In this document: positions 34,259 through 43,799 of the stretch, piece after piece
Layout of the letters: each line of letters begins with the position of its first letter
Numbering within the stretch: the first letter of the stretch is position 1
DNA from: an uncultured Acetatifactor sp.
Lineage (GTDB): Bacteria; Bacillota; Clostridia; Lachnospirales; Lachnospiraceae
Length of the DNA stretch: 64,000 nt
Assembly (NCBI GenBank): GCA_910580225.1
Contig: CAJTXE010000012.1
Coordinates: 1-64,000, forward strand
Direction: 5' to 3'
The notes under the pieces: model-generated
The model's database searches: none
The model's input: only the letters and a program-made list of their open reading frames with translations
Told to the model about the DNA's origin: nothing
Position numbers and translations under genes: made by a program

Positions 34259-35379
34259 TTCAGTTATTAGGCATCGGTCTCATCGGTTTTCTTCTTCTCT
34301 GGGCGCAAAAGTTTCTATATGAGAGCTTATGGGAAAAATCTCTGTATGTCTCTGTGAGTTTTGGCAAAGAACCTGTCTTTGAGGGTGAGCAGGGTGAGTT
34401 GAAGGAAATCATTGAAAATAAAAAGAGACTGCCACTGTCCATGCTGAAGGTGAAGTTTAAAACAGACCGGCATCTGCTCTTCGAGAATGAGAAGGGTTCC
34501 AGGACTACAGACCAGTATTACCGCAATGATATATTCCGCATTGACGGTGGGGAGCGGGTAACCCGTACTCTGAAATTTCGGTGCGGACGGCGGGGATATT
34601 ATACCATAGACGAGATCAGCCTGGTGGCTTCTGACCTGTTTTTTTTAAGCCAGCTTGTGGCGGACCGGCCGGTGAAGACGGAGATATATGTATATCCCAA
34701 ACCTTATGATGCAGCAAGGCTGCGGCAGTCTCTGGTCCGGATGAACGGTGAGATGCTGTCCAGACGTCATCTTATGGAAGATCCTTTTGAATACCGGGGC
34801 ATTCGGGAATATCAGCCCTATGACGATATGCGCAGCATCAATTGGAAGGCCACAGCCAAAACAGGGGATCTGAAGGTAAACCAGAGGAATTACACGTCTC
34901 TGAAAAGTATACGAATTTTCTTCAACATACAGGATGATAATATTTTGAAAAAGGATGCTGCCGTAGAAATGACCCTGCGGATTGTGGCTTCCCTGTGTCA
35001 GATTTTTCTGCAGCAGGGCATTCAGGTGTCCTGTTACGGCAATGGTCTGGATATTGTGACTCACAACCCTTTGACCATTCCGCCGAAGGCAGGGCAGGGA
35101 CAGATGGAAACTGTCTATCGAGGGCTTGCCAGAATTGATGTGGAACAGCCAGGGGTAGATTTCTCGAAAAGTTTCGAGGAAATGCTGTTTCAAAAGGCTC
35201 AGGGTTCCTTTACTTATTTTGTGGCGCCCAATCAGTATGACGATTTTGTGGAACTTCTGACCCGGTACCAGGAGGCTGGAAATCCTTTTCTGTGGTTCTA
35301 TCCCTTTTCGGGTGGTAAGGTCCCGGATCTGCCGCCGGCCCTGGGGCAGTATGTCGATTTAGTCCATTTTGAAGAATAG
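34255..35379 (+). CDS. DUF58 domain protein
   Basis: The 374-residue protein starts with one or two hydrophobic segments (about 2-20), followed by a beta-rich region. The DUF58 signature DPFEYRGIREYQPYDDMRSI then INWKATAK lies near residues 177-205. The C-terminal part looks like a von Willebrand A-like fold. DUF58 proteins are the standard partners of MoxR ATPases and probably sit at the membrane, with a role in envelope or stress functions. It overlaps the MoxR gene by 4 nt. Confidence 0.9.
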   Translation: MIQLLGIGLIGFLLLWAQKFLYESLWEKSLYVSVSFGKEPVFEGEQGELKEIIENKKRLPLSMLKVKFKTDRHLLFENEKGSRTTDQYYRNDIFRIDGGERVTRTLKFRCGRRGYYTIDEISLVASDLFFLSQLVADRPVKTEIYVYPKPYDAARLRQSLVRMNGEMLSRRHLMEDPFEYRGIREYQPYDDMRSINWKATAKTGDLKVNQRNYTSLKSIRIFFNIQDDNILKKDAAVEMTLRIVASLCQIFLQQGIQVSCYGNGLDIVTHNPLTIPPKAGQGQMETVYRGLARIDVEQPGVDFSKSFEEMLFQKAQGSFTYFVAPNQYDDFVELLTRYQEAGNPFLWFYPFSGGKVPDLPPALGQYVDLVHFEE

Positions 35380-35528
35380 TATTTCCTGGCTTGAAATCCA
35401 GAACTGCTCCTGTTTTCCGGGAAGGAAAAGTCTGCATGCACATCTCGAACTGGCAGAGCGAACAAATTCTGCAGCGGAAATGGAACAGGACAAGCTAAAA
35501 TAAAGGAATCGAAAATAGAGGAATTGAA

Positions 35529-36788
35529 ATGAACATAGATAAAATCCGATTTGTTAATGAAATCCTGACAGAGCAGATGAATCATTGGCTGCTGTATCCC
35601 TTAGCTCTGTTTGTGGCAGGCGCTTCCCGGAATCTGACCGGGGTTGGGAATCCTATGCTCCCTGCCTGGGCATTGTGCGGTCTGATCCCCTTTTGTTTTT
35701 TTCTTATCAGACGCAGGGTGACACGTCTTTTCCCTTTTGTGCTGCTGCATTTGGTGACAGCGTCACTTTCGCTGCTGATCCCTGCAGGCTTTTCTGCGGG
35801 AAAGGTAGTCTGCATTCTATGCACAGTGGGATATCTGCTTCATTCCCATGTGCTGCGTCTGAAGCATGATGCAGTGTTTTCAGACAGGATGCATCTGGCA
35901 GCAGGAGTGGGAATAGGGGCAGTTTCCGTATTTTTCGTTCATTACCTGGAGATTCGGGAATGGGATAATTGCTGCATTCTTTCCCTGATTGCAGGCATTG
36001 CCCTATATTTTATTGTATATTATATGGATCATTATCTGTATTTTCTCTCTGTGAACGAGAGCAGCGCAGGGTACCTGCCTGCGGCGGAGATGTTTCACTC
36101 CGGCATGGGTCTTGTGCTTGCCTATACGATTCTGGGTGCGGGAATCCTGTTTTTCAGTGCGCAGTTTGCCTGGCTGTCACGAATTCTGCAGCCCTTGAAA
36201 AATCTGTTGTTTGGTTTTCTGCGCTTTCTGCTATCCGGACGTACCATGGCGGAAGAAGAGGCAGAGATTCCCATTGCGGAAGGGATGCCCCAGAGTGACA
36301 TGGGAGAGATGGGATTGCCGGAGACAAACGCTCCTTTCTGGCTTTGGAAATTATTGGAGTATCTTGCCATTGTGGCGCTGGTGCTGTTTCTCTGCGGGGT
36401 AATACTGATATCTTTGGTGAAATTGTTTCAATTGATTCAGCAATACAGAAATCTTCATCTGCAAAAAAAACAAAATATAGAATCCGCTGATGCCGTGGAT
36501 CTGCGGGAAAAGTGTGGACTGGAGCGAAATTTCCAGCGGAAAAGACTGAATCTGCTGGCCGCTATCTCTCCCCGGGAGCGGATCCGGAAACTCTATAAAA
36601 AGAAGCTTCTGACTTCTATACCTCGAATGGCAGAAGAAGACAGAAACCGGCTGGCTCTCTATACGGCAGCAGAATGGGAAAGAAAACTGGAAACCGTGGG
36701 AATGGCGGTTCTCTATGACCAGGCCCGCTATTCTCACCGGGAGATGACAGGAGCGGATGTGAAGCGCATGAAGGAGAACTGCCGGTAA
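35529..36788 (+). CDS. Multi-pass membrane protein of MoxR-DUF58 operon
   Basis: The 419-residue protein has about eight hydrophobic segments in the first 225 residues and another near 280-300 (LAIVALVLFLCGVILISLV). A cytoplasmic, basic C-terminal domain follows (about 310-419: SPRERIRKLYKKKLL, YTAAEWERKL), resembling DUF4129-type tails. In many Firmicutes the third gene after MoxR and DUF58 encodes a transglutaminase-like or DUF4129 membrane protein. Here no transglutaminase Cys-His-Asp core is visible. The 149-nt gap upstream contains an extra GAGGAATTGAA ribosome binding site stretch but no terminator. Function unknown; likely part of the same complex. Confidence 0.7.
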   Translation: MNIDKIRFVNEILTEQMNHWLLYPLALFVAGASRNLTGVGNPMLPAWALCGLIPFCFFLIRRRVTRLFPFVLLHLVTASLSLLIPAGFSAGKVVCILCTVGYLLHSHVLRLKHDAVFSDRMHLAAGVGIGAVSVFFVHYLEIREWDNCCILSLIAGIALYFIVYYMDHYLYFLSVNESSAGYLPAAEMFHSGMGLVLAYTILGAGILFFSAQFAWLSRILQPLKNLLFGFLRFLLSGRTMAEEEAEIPIAEGMPQSDMGEMGLPETNAPFWLWKLLEYLAIVALVLFLCGVILISLVKLFQLIQQYRNLHLQKKQNIESADAVDLREKCGLERNFQRKRLNLLAAISPRERIRKLYKKKLLTSIPRMAEEDRNRLALYTAAEWERKLETVGMAVLYDQARYSHREMTGADVKRMKENCR

Positions 36789-36796
36789 ATATGACG

Positions 36797-36825
36797 TTGC
36801 TTTTGAAATGGGCAGATGTTATACT
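36797..36825 (+). promoter_or_regulatory. Promoter of radical-SAM/RNase cluster
   Basis: TTGCTT (36797-36802) and TATACT (36820-36825) are 17 bp apart, about 100 nt before the TIGR03960 gene. Confidence 0.55.
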
Positions 36826-36926
36826 GGATACATTAATGATGGAAACAATATGATTTAAATCACTTTTGTGCTGCAAAAATACTGCCTTGAAAATATAGGA
36901 ATCAAACATCCGAAAGGAGTTTTGCC

Positions 36927-38855
36927 ATGGTGTCATTAGACAAAAATACTGTAATATTTGAACAGGATATGCACGATCATCCTGGCAGCTGTGAAAGAAA
37001 ATTAGCATTGGATGATGATATTCTGATGCACATTGAAAAACCGGAACGCTATATCGGAGGGGAATACAACTCGGTGATGAAGGATCCTGCAAAGGTGGAT
37101 GTCCGTTTTGCATTCTGTTTTCCCGATGTATATGAGATCGGCATGTCTCACCTGGGACTGCAGATTCTGTATGATATGTTCAATACTATGGAGGATGTTT
37201 GGTGCGAACGTGTGTTCTCTCCGTGGATAGACCTGGATGCCCTGATGAGGAAACATCATATTCCCCTGTTTGCCCTGGAATCCCAGGAGCCTGTAAGAGA
37301 TTTTGATTTTCTGGGGATTACCATACAATACGAGATGTGTTACACCAATATACTGCAGATACTGGATCTTGCCCAGATTCCGTTTTCTGCGGTACAGCGG
37401 GGAGATGACTGTCCCATTGTGATCGGCGGTGGTCCATGTACCTACAATCCGGAACCCTTGGCAGATTTTTTTGATATTTTTTATATCGGAGAAGGTGAAA
37501 CACAATACCGAAATCTCATTTCACTTTACAGGGAATGCAAAGCAGCAAAAATCGGCCGGACAGAGTTCCTGCGCCGGGCGGCGAAACTGCCCGGGCTGTA
37601 TGTGCCCCGATTTTATGATGTAACTTACAAAGAAGATGGAACCATTGAACGGTTTTTCCCTTTGGAAACAGGAATTCCTTCTGTGGTGCGGAAAGAACTG
37701 GTGATGGACATGGACGCAGTTTCCTATCCAACCAAACCCGTTGTTCCCTTTATGAAAATCACCCAGGACAGAGCTGTACTGGAGATTCAGAGAGGCTGTA
37801 TCCGGGGATGCCGATTCTGCCAGGCAGGCCAGATATACCGCCCAGTACGGGAAAGAGATGTAGAAAGCTTGAAGTCTTATGCCCTGGAGCTGCTTCAAAA
37901 TACCGGGCATGAGGAACTTTCTCTCAGCTCTTTAAGTTCCAGTGACTATTCTAAACTGCCGGAACTGGTAGACTTTCTCATCGAGGAATGCGGAAAGCAG
38001 CATGTGAACATTTCTCTGCCATCCCTGCGCATTGATGCTTTTTCCCTGGATGTGATGAGTAAGGTCCAGGATGTGAAGAAATCCAGCCTGACCTTTGCAC
38101 CGGAGGCTGGAAGCCAGAGATTACGGAATGTGATCAACAAAGGACTGTTGGAGGATGCCATCCTGAAGGGCGCAGCTCTTGCCTTTGAAGGCGGTTGGAC
38201 CAGGGTGAAACTTTATTTTATGTTGGGTCTTCCAACGGAAACAGAGGCAGATATCCGCGGTATCGCGGAACTATCCAATAAAATAGCTGCCACCTATTTC
38301 GACACCGTACCCAGGGAAAAACGGAATGGGGGACGGGTTCAGATTGTGGCGAGTACCTCTTTCTTTGTGCCCAAACCCTTCACGCCTTTTCAGTGGGCGC
38401 CTCAATGTACCAAAGAGGATTTCCTGGACAAAGCCTATCAGACCAGGAAGGCCATATCGGAACAGCTGAATCAGAAGAGTATCAAGTACAACTGGCATGA
38501 GGCAGATGCAAGTGTGATGGAAGGGATTCTGGCCAGAGGGGACAGAAGACTGGGAGAAGTAATCCGCAAAGTCTACGAAAAGGGCAGTTTCTATGATGCC
38601 TGGGGGGAATACTATAAAAATGAGAGATGGATGGGCACCTTGGAGGAATGCGGTCTGTCTGCGGATTTCTATACCCACAGACAGCGCTCTCTGGATGAGA
38701 TCCTGCCTTGGGACTTTATCGACTGCGGCGTCTCCAAAGAATATTTGAAACGGGAATGGGAGAAAGCACAGCAGGAAGAAGTTTCAGAGAACTGTAAAGA
38801 AAAATGCCAGGGCTGCGGGGCAGCCGGATTCGGCTGCGGCATCTGTTTTGCATAG
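36927..38855 (+). CDS. TIGR03960-family B12-binding radical SAM protein
   Basis: The 642-residue protein has a B12-binding-like N-domain (about 55-215: VRFAFCFPDVYEIGMSHLG, IGGGPCTYNPEP) and a radical SAM barrel. The 4Fe-4S motif is CIRGCRFC (about 291-298), followed by LSLSSLSSSDY and LFGLPTE-like KLYFMLGLPTETEAD. The tail has a run of Cys (CKEKCQGCGAAGFGCGIC). Members almost always neighbour TIGR03936 and RNase E/G genes and are thought to modify RNA or protein, but the reaction is not established. A 22-residue extension precedes the usual KLALDDDIL start; AAAGGAG at 36913-36919 supports translation from ATG 36927. Confidence 0.93.
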   Translation: MVSLDKNTVIFEQDMHDHPGSCERKLALDDDILMHIEKPERYIGGEYNSVMKDPAKVDVRFAFCFPDVYEIGMSHLGLQILYDMFNTMEDVWCERVFSPWIDLDALMRKHHIPLFALESQEPVRDFDFLGITIQYEMCYTNILQILDLAQIPFSAVQRGDDCPIVIGGGPCTYNPEPLADFFDIFYIGEGETQYRNLISLYRECKAAKIGRTEFLRRAAKLPGLYVPRFYDVTYKEDGTIERFFPLETGIPSVVRKELVMDMDAVSYPTKPVVPFMKITQDRAVLEIQRGCIRGCRFCQAGQIYRPVRERDVESLKSYALELLQNTGHEELSLSSLSSSDYSKLPELVDFLIEECGKQHVNISLPSLRIDAFSLDVMSKVQDVKKSSLTFAPEAGSQRLRNVINKGLLEDAILKGAALAFEGGWTRVKLYFMLGLPTETEADIRGIAELSNKIAATYFDTVPREKRNGGRVQIVASTSFFVPKPFTPFQWAPQCTKEDFLDKAYQTRKAISEQLNQKSIKYNWHEADASVMEGILARGDRRLGEVIRKVYEKGSFYDAWGEYYKNERWMGTLEECGLSADFYTHRQRSLDEILPWDFIDCGVSKEYLKREWEKAQQEEVSENCKEKCQGCGAAGFGCGICFA

Positions 38856-38937
38856 TTTATCTGCATATAGGAGCGAATTCTCCGGATCAACATGGCAGAA
38901 TTTTCTCCTGGAATCAGAAAGGAAAAGCAAGATTTTT

Positions 38938-40272
38938 ATGAATAAAGATAAAAAGGCTTTTATCAATTGTAATCTCCTGGATGGAAGCGAAAATATGACT
39001 CCACAGGCAGGCTGCATGGTTCTGACGGACGATGAAAAGATAACCGCCGTGGTTTCTGACGGTCAGGCGGATTTGAACGGCCGTGAAATAATTGACCTGA
39101 ACGGTCAATACCTAATGCCCGGAATGGTCAATCTCCATGTACACATACCGGCCTCGGGAAAACCTCGGAAAAAGCCCATGGATGCGAAAAAATCCGTAAA
39201 TTTTGTCACATCGAACGGACTGACACGCAAATATCTGGAACATATATACAAATTCTATGTGCGAACGGAATTGTTAAGCGGTGTAACTACCATGCGCTGT
39301 GTGGGTGGTATCGAGAATTATGATACCTGGATACGGGACATGGTCCGCTGCGGAAGAGCTGTAGGTCCTCGAATCCTGGCTGCCAATATGGCCATCTCAG
39401 TTCCCGGAGGACATATGGCAGGTTCCCTGGCTTATGAGGCAATGTCCGTGGAAGAAATAGTCCAATATGTCCATGAAATCGCCACCGACAAACCGGATCT
39501 GATCAAACTCATGATTACCGGAGGTGTCCTGGATGCTGCAGTGAAAGGAGAACCGGGAGTATTGAAAATGAAGCCTTCACTGGTGAAAGCCGCTTGTGAA
39601 GAAGCCCATAAACTGGGCTATCCAGTGGCAGCCCATGTAGAAAGTACGGAAGGCGTCAGGGTGGCTCTGGAAAACGGGGTAGATACCATTGAACACGGTG
39701 CGAAGCCCACTGAGGACATCATCCGCCTGTTCCGGGAAACAGGAGCCGTCCATGTGACCACACTTTCTCCCGCATTGCCCTATGCCCTGTTTGACCCGGA
39801 TGTGAGCCATGCAGATGATATGAGCCGTTTTAACGGAGAGATTGTTTTTGATGGCATCATCGAGTGTGCTAAGCAGTGCCTGGCCAATGACATTCCGGTA
39901 GGATTGGGCACAGACACTGGATGCCCCTTTGTCACCCATTATGACATGTGGCGGGAAGTACAGTACTTTCACAAATGCTGCGGCGTCTCCAAAACCTATG
40001 CTCTCCATACCGCCACAAAGCGGAATGCAGAAATTCTGGGGCTGGGCAACGTGACGGGCAGCATTGAAGCAGGAAAATGTGCAGACTTTATTGTAACGGA
40101 AAAAAATCCTCTGGTAGATCTGACTGTGCTGCGCAATCTCAGTATGGTGGTAGCAAGGGGAAAAGTGATCTCCAACCCAAAGATCAAAAAAATGCCGGAA
40201 GTGGAAGCGGAGCTGGATAAGTTTATCATGATATCTCCCCGGAGCCAGACGGAGCATTCGGCAGAGAACTGA
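38938..40272 (+). CDS. Amidohydrolase family protein
   Basis: The 444-residue TIM-barrel metal-dependent hydrolase has the motif HVHIPASGK near the first strand, LIKLMITGG (metal-bridging Lys region), AAHVEST, TIEHGAKP and the catalytic Asp in GLGTDTGCP. The C-terminal beta domain ends the fold (GSIEAGKCADFIV). This matches the imidazolonepropionase/Xaa-Pro dipeptidase-like (prolidase-type) subgroup; the substrate is unknown. ATG 38938 follows AAGGAAAAG by about 12 nt. The gene is inserted between the two radical-SAM-associated genes, which are usually adjacent, so it may be a recent insertion. Confidence 0.88.
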   Translation: MNKDKKAFINCNLLDGSENMTPQAGCMVLTDDEKITAVVSDGQADLNGREIIDLNGQYLMPGMVNLHVHIPASGKPRKKPMDAKKSVNFVTSNGLTRKYLEHIYKFYVRTELLSGVTTMRCVGGIENYDTWIRDMVRCGRAVGPRILAANMAISVPGGHMAGSLAYEAMSVEEIVQYVHEIATDKPDLIKLMITGGVLDAAVKGEPGVLKMKPSLVKAACEEAHKLGYPVAAHVESTEGVRVALENGVDTIEHGAKPTEDIIRLFRETGAVHVTTLSPALPYALFDPDVSHADDMSRFNGEIVFDGIIECAKQCLANDIPVGLGTDTGCPFVTHYDMWREVQYFHKCCGVSKTYALHTATKRNAEILGLGNVTGSIEAGKCADFIVTEKNPLVDLTVLRNLSMVVARGKVISNPKIKKMPEVEAELDKFIMISPRSQTEHSAEN

Positions 40273-40333
40273 TTTGCTAAAAGGAGAAACATTATCAGCA
40301 CCAAAGTAAAAGAGAAAGATAGGGAGCCGCAAA

Positions 40334-41164
40334 ATGAAGCTTAGAATCAAATTCAGAAAATACGGAGCTGTCCGGTATATCGGTCATCTGGATGTCATGC
40401 GTTTCTTCCAGAAGGCCATTCGTCGGGCAGGGATTGACGTGAAATACAGCAATGGGTTCAGCCCCCATCAGATCATGACATTTGCTTCGCCCCTGGGTGT
40501 GGGGATCACCAGTAACGGTGAATATATGGATATCGAAGTACATTCCCTGGAATGTATCCCTTCACAAAGGGAATCGGAAAATTTAAACAGCATTTTTCCT
40601 CCGGAAAAAGCAGTTCCAATACCTCCCTGTGAAAATATTCTGAACCGTTTAAATAAAGCAAGTGTTCCGGGAATCGAAATTGTCTCTGTAAAGATACTGC
40701 CTGATACTGCAGGCAATGCTATGGCCAGTGTGGCTGCGGCATCTTACACGGTGCGTTTCCGGGACGGACGGGAACCCCGCATGGATATTTCTGCCGTATT
40801 GCCTGGATTTCTGGCAAAAGAACAGATTTGCGTGACTAAAAAGACGAAAAAAGGAGTTCGGGAAGTGGATTTGAAAGCGGGTATTTTTCAACTTACCTGC
40901 AGGAGGGAGAACATACATTCCGCTGCTTCCCATAGTTTTTCAAAAGAAATGTCCCCCTCTTCAGTTATTCTGACCATGCTCCTGGACGCTTCCAGCGGCG
41001 GCAATCTCAAACCAGTCCAGGTGGTGGAAGCGCTCCTGGCAGAAGCAGGGGAGAAGCTTCAGGAGAACGCGTTGTCCGTTACCAGGGAAGATGTATATAC
41101 CCGCGCAGAGGATGGTGAATTAATTTCTTTGAATGAAGTCGGTGCTGCATATCCATCCGCTTAA
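40334..41164 (+). CDS. TIGR03936-family radical SAM-associated protein
   Basis: The 276-residue DUF2344-type protein starts MKLRIKFRKYGAVRYIGHLD, the standard opening for the family, followed by FSPHQIMTFASPLGVGITS and GEYMDIEV. In many bacteria this domain is fused to, or coded just after, the TIGR03960 radical SAM protein, and the pair precedes RNase E/G. GGAG is 11 nt upstream of the ATG (GGGAGCCGCAAA). Here an amidohydrolase gene separates it from its partner. Function probably linked to RNA modification; not established. Confidence 0.9.
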   Translation: MKLRIKFRKYGAVRYIGHLDVMRFFQKAIRRAGIDVKYSNGFSPHQIMTFASPLGVGITSNGEYMDIEVHSLECIPSQRESENLNSIFPPEKAVPIPPCENILNRLNKASVPGIEIVSVKILPDTAGNAMASVAAASYTVRFRDGREPRMDISAVLPGFLAKEQICVTKKTKKGVREVDLKAGIFQLTCRRENIHSAASHSFSKEMSPSSVILTMLLDASSGGNLKPVQVVEALLAEAGEKLQENALSVTREDVYTRAEDGELISLNEVGAAYPSA

Positions 41165-41214
41165 TCAAATCCGGCTTATTATTACCACCTGTATTTTCAG
41201 AAGGGAAGGCCATT

Positions 41215-42717
41215 ATGAGCAGAAAAATCGAAACAAAGGCATCCATAACAATTTCAGAAGAAGAGCTGTATGCACGAAATACTGCCGCAGGAAAACTTCT
41301 GTTTACTGTTTTTCAGGGCAGACATGGTGCCTTTGTTATTGAGGAGGACCGACTTGTGGAAGTCTCCTTTTCCTCAAAGCAACCAGGAAAAATTGGGGCT
41401 GTTTATATCGGAAAAGTAAAAAATATAGCTAAAAATATGGATGCCTGCTTTGTGGAAATTGCCAAGGGAGAAATCTGCTTTCTTCCCCTGAAAAACGCGA
41501 CTTCTCCTTTTTTGGTAAACCGCAGATTTGACGGACGAATTCTGGAAGGAGACGAGCTGTTGGTTCAGGTGGTCCGGGATGCACAGAAGACAAAACGAGC
41601 TTCCGTAACTGCCAATATCTCCCTGGCAAACGAATATTTTGCCATAAATTTCGGTTGTGGAAAGGTTGGGTATTCTGCGAAACTGAGTCCGAAGAAGAAG
41701 GCAAGTATCCGAAGACATTTTACGGAGACAGCCATTTTTCAAAATGATTTTCTGATACAGGACGTTAATACTCTGTTGTCCATTTCAGAAGCCAGAAAAA
41801 TGAAAAGTGAAGGTATGAATCCTGAAACAATTCCATTACCAGAAATAGGGCTTATAGTCAGAACCAAAGCGGAGGAATTGGAACCCGCAGAGTACTGGGA
41901 TGCTTTCTTTACCCTTTCCGGCCTGTTTGTCCGACTACTATATACAGCTATGCACAGAAGCTGTTTTTCCTGCCTTCGAGAAGCGCCTGCAGAATTTGAA
42001 GCGGTGTTGCAGAGTTTTTCCAGGAAAAAATCTTTTACGGAAGTAACGAAACAATTTCCTTTCTTCTTACCAGAACCTTCAGATAAGCCGGTGTCTTTGA
42101 CAGAACCAGAAAATTCAAAACAATTGTGTACAGAAACTCCGAAACCCTCTCTGGGAAACCGGGAAATTGTCACTGATCAGAAAGAATTATATGAACAGTT
42201 GCAGGAATATTGTACTGTCCATCATTATGATCTGTCTGTTCGCTTTTACCAGGACAGTTCTATTTCTCTTTCCGCATTATATGCACTAGAAAGTAAAATG
42301 CAAGCTGCGTTAGAACGCCGGATATGGTTGAAATCGGGTGGTTCTTTAATAATCGATTATACGGAAGCATTGACTGTAATTGATGTGAATTCCGGCAAGT
42401 ATGAAGCAGGAAAGAATTCCAGAGAAGCCTATCAGAAAATTAACATGGAAGCTGCTGGAGAAGTGGCTCGTCAGCTGCGCCTGCGGAATTTGTCAGGCAT
42501 TATTATTGTTGATTTTATTAATATGCAGTCGGCCGAAGATAACAGACATCTTTTACATTATATGAGAGAGTTGGCGGCCAGGGACAGTGTTCCTACGAAG
42601 GTAATAGATATGACTGCTCTTGGGTTGGTTGAAATCACAAGGCAGAAAATAAATAAACCATTGAGAGAGCAGTTCCAGAAGGAGCAGAAGGATCTGCTGC
42701 AGCAAAAGCTCTTTTGA
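41215..42717 (+). CDS. rng: Ribonuclease E/G family protein
   Basis: The 500-residue protein has an S1-like RNA-binding domain (about 60-130: GAVYIGKVKNIAKNMDACFVE) and the RNase E/G catalytic core. Acidic catalytic motifs are VIDVNSGKYEAGKN and IIIVDFINM, followed by ALGLVEITRQK. RNase E/G endonucleases cut single-stranded 5'-monophosphorylated RNA in rRNA and mRNA processing. The chain ends with KPLREQFQKEQKDLL and lacks the usual CPxC zinc-link after the ITR motif, and about 50 residues between 270 and 330 are weakly conserved. GAAGGGAAGG precedes the ATG. Confidence 0.88.
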   Translation: MSRKIETKASITISEEELYARNTAAGKLLFTVFQGRHGAFVIEEDRLVEVSFSSKQPGKIGAVYIGKVKNIAKNMDACFVEIAKGEICFLPLKNATSPFLVNRRFDGRILEGDELLVQVVRDAQKTKRASVTANISLANEYFAINFGCGKVGYSAKLSPKKKASIRRHFTETAIFQNDFLIQDVNTLLSISEARKMKSEGMNPETIPLPEIGLIVRTKAEELEPAEYWDAFFTLSGLFVRLLYTAMHRSCFSCLREAPAEFEAVLQSFSRKKSFTEVTKQFPFFLPEPSDKPVSLTEPENSKQLCTETPKPSLGNREIVTDQKELYEQLQEYCTVHHYDLSVRFYQDSSISLSALYALESKMQAALERRIWLKSGGSLIIDYTEALTVIDVNSGKYEAGKNSREAYQKINMEAAGEVARQLRLRNLSGIIIVDFINMQSAEDNRHLLHYMRELAARDSVPTKVIDMTALGLVEITRQKINKPLREQFQKEQKDLLQQKLF

Positions 42718-42730
42718 AAGGAAAAATCAT

Positions 42731-43276
42731 ATGAAGTTTATCAAATTTGAAAAAGTAAAAGATGGTAAGTATTTAAAAAATTATGAAATAACATATCTGA
42801 ATAAAGCGGGACATGAAAAGAAATATGAGATAGTCAGTCGTCGAGAATTGAACGGAATTGAGGATGTTGGCGGAAAACCCAGCGGTGTATCCATTGTGGC
42901 AACACAAGAAGACAGACTGCTTTTACTCCATGAATTTCGTATGGGAGTCAACCGATATGTCTATAATCTGTGTGCCGGAATGATTGAACCTAATGAGACA
43001 ATTGAAGAATGTATTGCCAGGGAGCTTTATGAGGAAACGGGGCTCCATGTGAAAACTATCAAAAAGATTCTTCCGCCTTCCTTTGCAGCAGTTGCCATTT
43101 CCGATACCACCACATATATTGCTTTCGTGGAAGTGGAAGGTAATTTGGAAGATCATACATCAGAAAATGAACAGATTGAAGCCCGGTTTTACAGCCGGGA
43201 CGAGGTAAAAGAATTATTGGAAACCAAGGTTTTTAGCTCCAGAGCGCAAATGGCCGCCTATTTCTTTTCAGAATGA
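42731..43276 (+). CDS. Nudix hydrolase, ADP-ribose pyrophosphatase-like
   Basis: The 181-residue protein carries a complete Nudix box starting at G85 or so: G-x5-E-x7-REL-x-EE-x-GL in GMIEPNETIEECIARELYEE. Overall length and the N-terminal beta-strand domain fit NudF/ADP-ribose pyrophosphatase, which splits ADP-ribose to AMP and ribose 5-phosphate. GAAAGG lies 11 nt upstream, and the gene follows RNase E/G by 13 nt, so it probably shares its transcript. Substrate not proven. Confidence 0.88.
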   Translation: MKFIKFEKVKDGKYLKNYEITYLNKAGHEKKYEIVSRRELNGIEDVGGKPSGVSIVATQEDRLLLLHEFRMGVNRYVYNLCAGMIEPNETIEECIARELYEETGLHVKTIKKILPPSFAAVAISDTTTYIAFVEVEGNLEDHTSENEQIEARFYSRDEVKELLETKVFSSRAQMAAYFFSE

Positions 43277-43326
43277 CAAACTATTTATGGGGTAAGTGCG
43301 CGCCTCAACTAATTCTTACTTTCTTT

Positions 43327-43401
43327 GTGACCGTCACGGCAGGTGAGGTTTGCCACCTCATCGGCAAATGGCTTGACAGGCACGACAAGGACAACAAATA
43401 G
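43327..43401 (+). CDS. Possible membrane mini-protein or remnant
   Basis: An open frame, readable from GTG 43327 or upstream as far as 43288, encodes a hydrophobic stretch (LILTFFVTVTAGEVCHLIG) followed by the polar tail KWLDRHDKDNK. From memory, short single-helix proteins ending in a similar CH-x-I-x-KWLD segment recur in Clostridia as unannotated small ORFs. No ATG or good ribosome binding site is present, so it may be a remnant. Confidence is low. Confidence 0.3.
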   Translation: MTVTAGEVCHLIGKWLDRHDKDNK

Positions 43402-43437
43402 CCTGGTGGGTGCTTTGCCACCGTAAAAAGAAAAGAA

Positions 43438-43474
43438 GAACCCCCGACTGTGCTGCTACACGGTTCGGGGGTTC
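43438..43474 (+). terminator. Terminator after Nudix gene region
   Basis: GAACCCCCGA (43438-43447) pairs with TCGGGGGTTC (43465-43474), 10 bp, and inner CTGTG/CACGG can extend the stem. An A-rich tract precedes it and GTTCTTT follows. Confidence 0.6.
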
Positions 43475-43767
43475 GTTCTTTGATCCAATGGACCTAATCA
43501 GCTTCTTTTGCCTAAAGGCATTATAGCATATGCAGATTCCAATTACAAGATACTATAAAAAATAAAAGCTCTCTGCAGAGACTTTTTACAGACTAAAAGT
43601 GAACGGAGAACAGAGAAAAGGGAAACTGACCCATAGAGAGCAGTTTCCCAAAAGAACAGTAAGCATACAGTTTTCCATGCAAGTGATACGGTTTAACGTT
43701 TTCAAATATGTATTATTCAGAAGTATTCGTTAAACTTGTCTTTTGCGAATAGTTTGATTATAGATCT

Positions 43768-43799
43768 ACAGACAGGCTGATGTTGCGGTGCCTGTCTGT
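43768..43799 (-). terminator. Terminator of flotillin gene
   Basis: ACAGACAGGC (43768-43777) and GCCTGTCTGT (43790-43799) form a perfect 10-bp stem with a 12-nt loop about 10 nt after the flotillin stop; the following T-run is weak. Confidence 0.55.
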
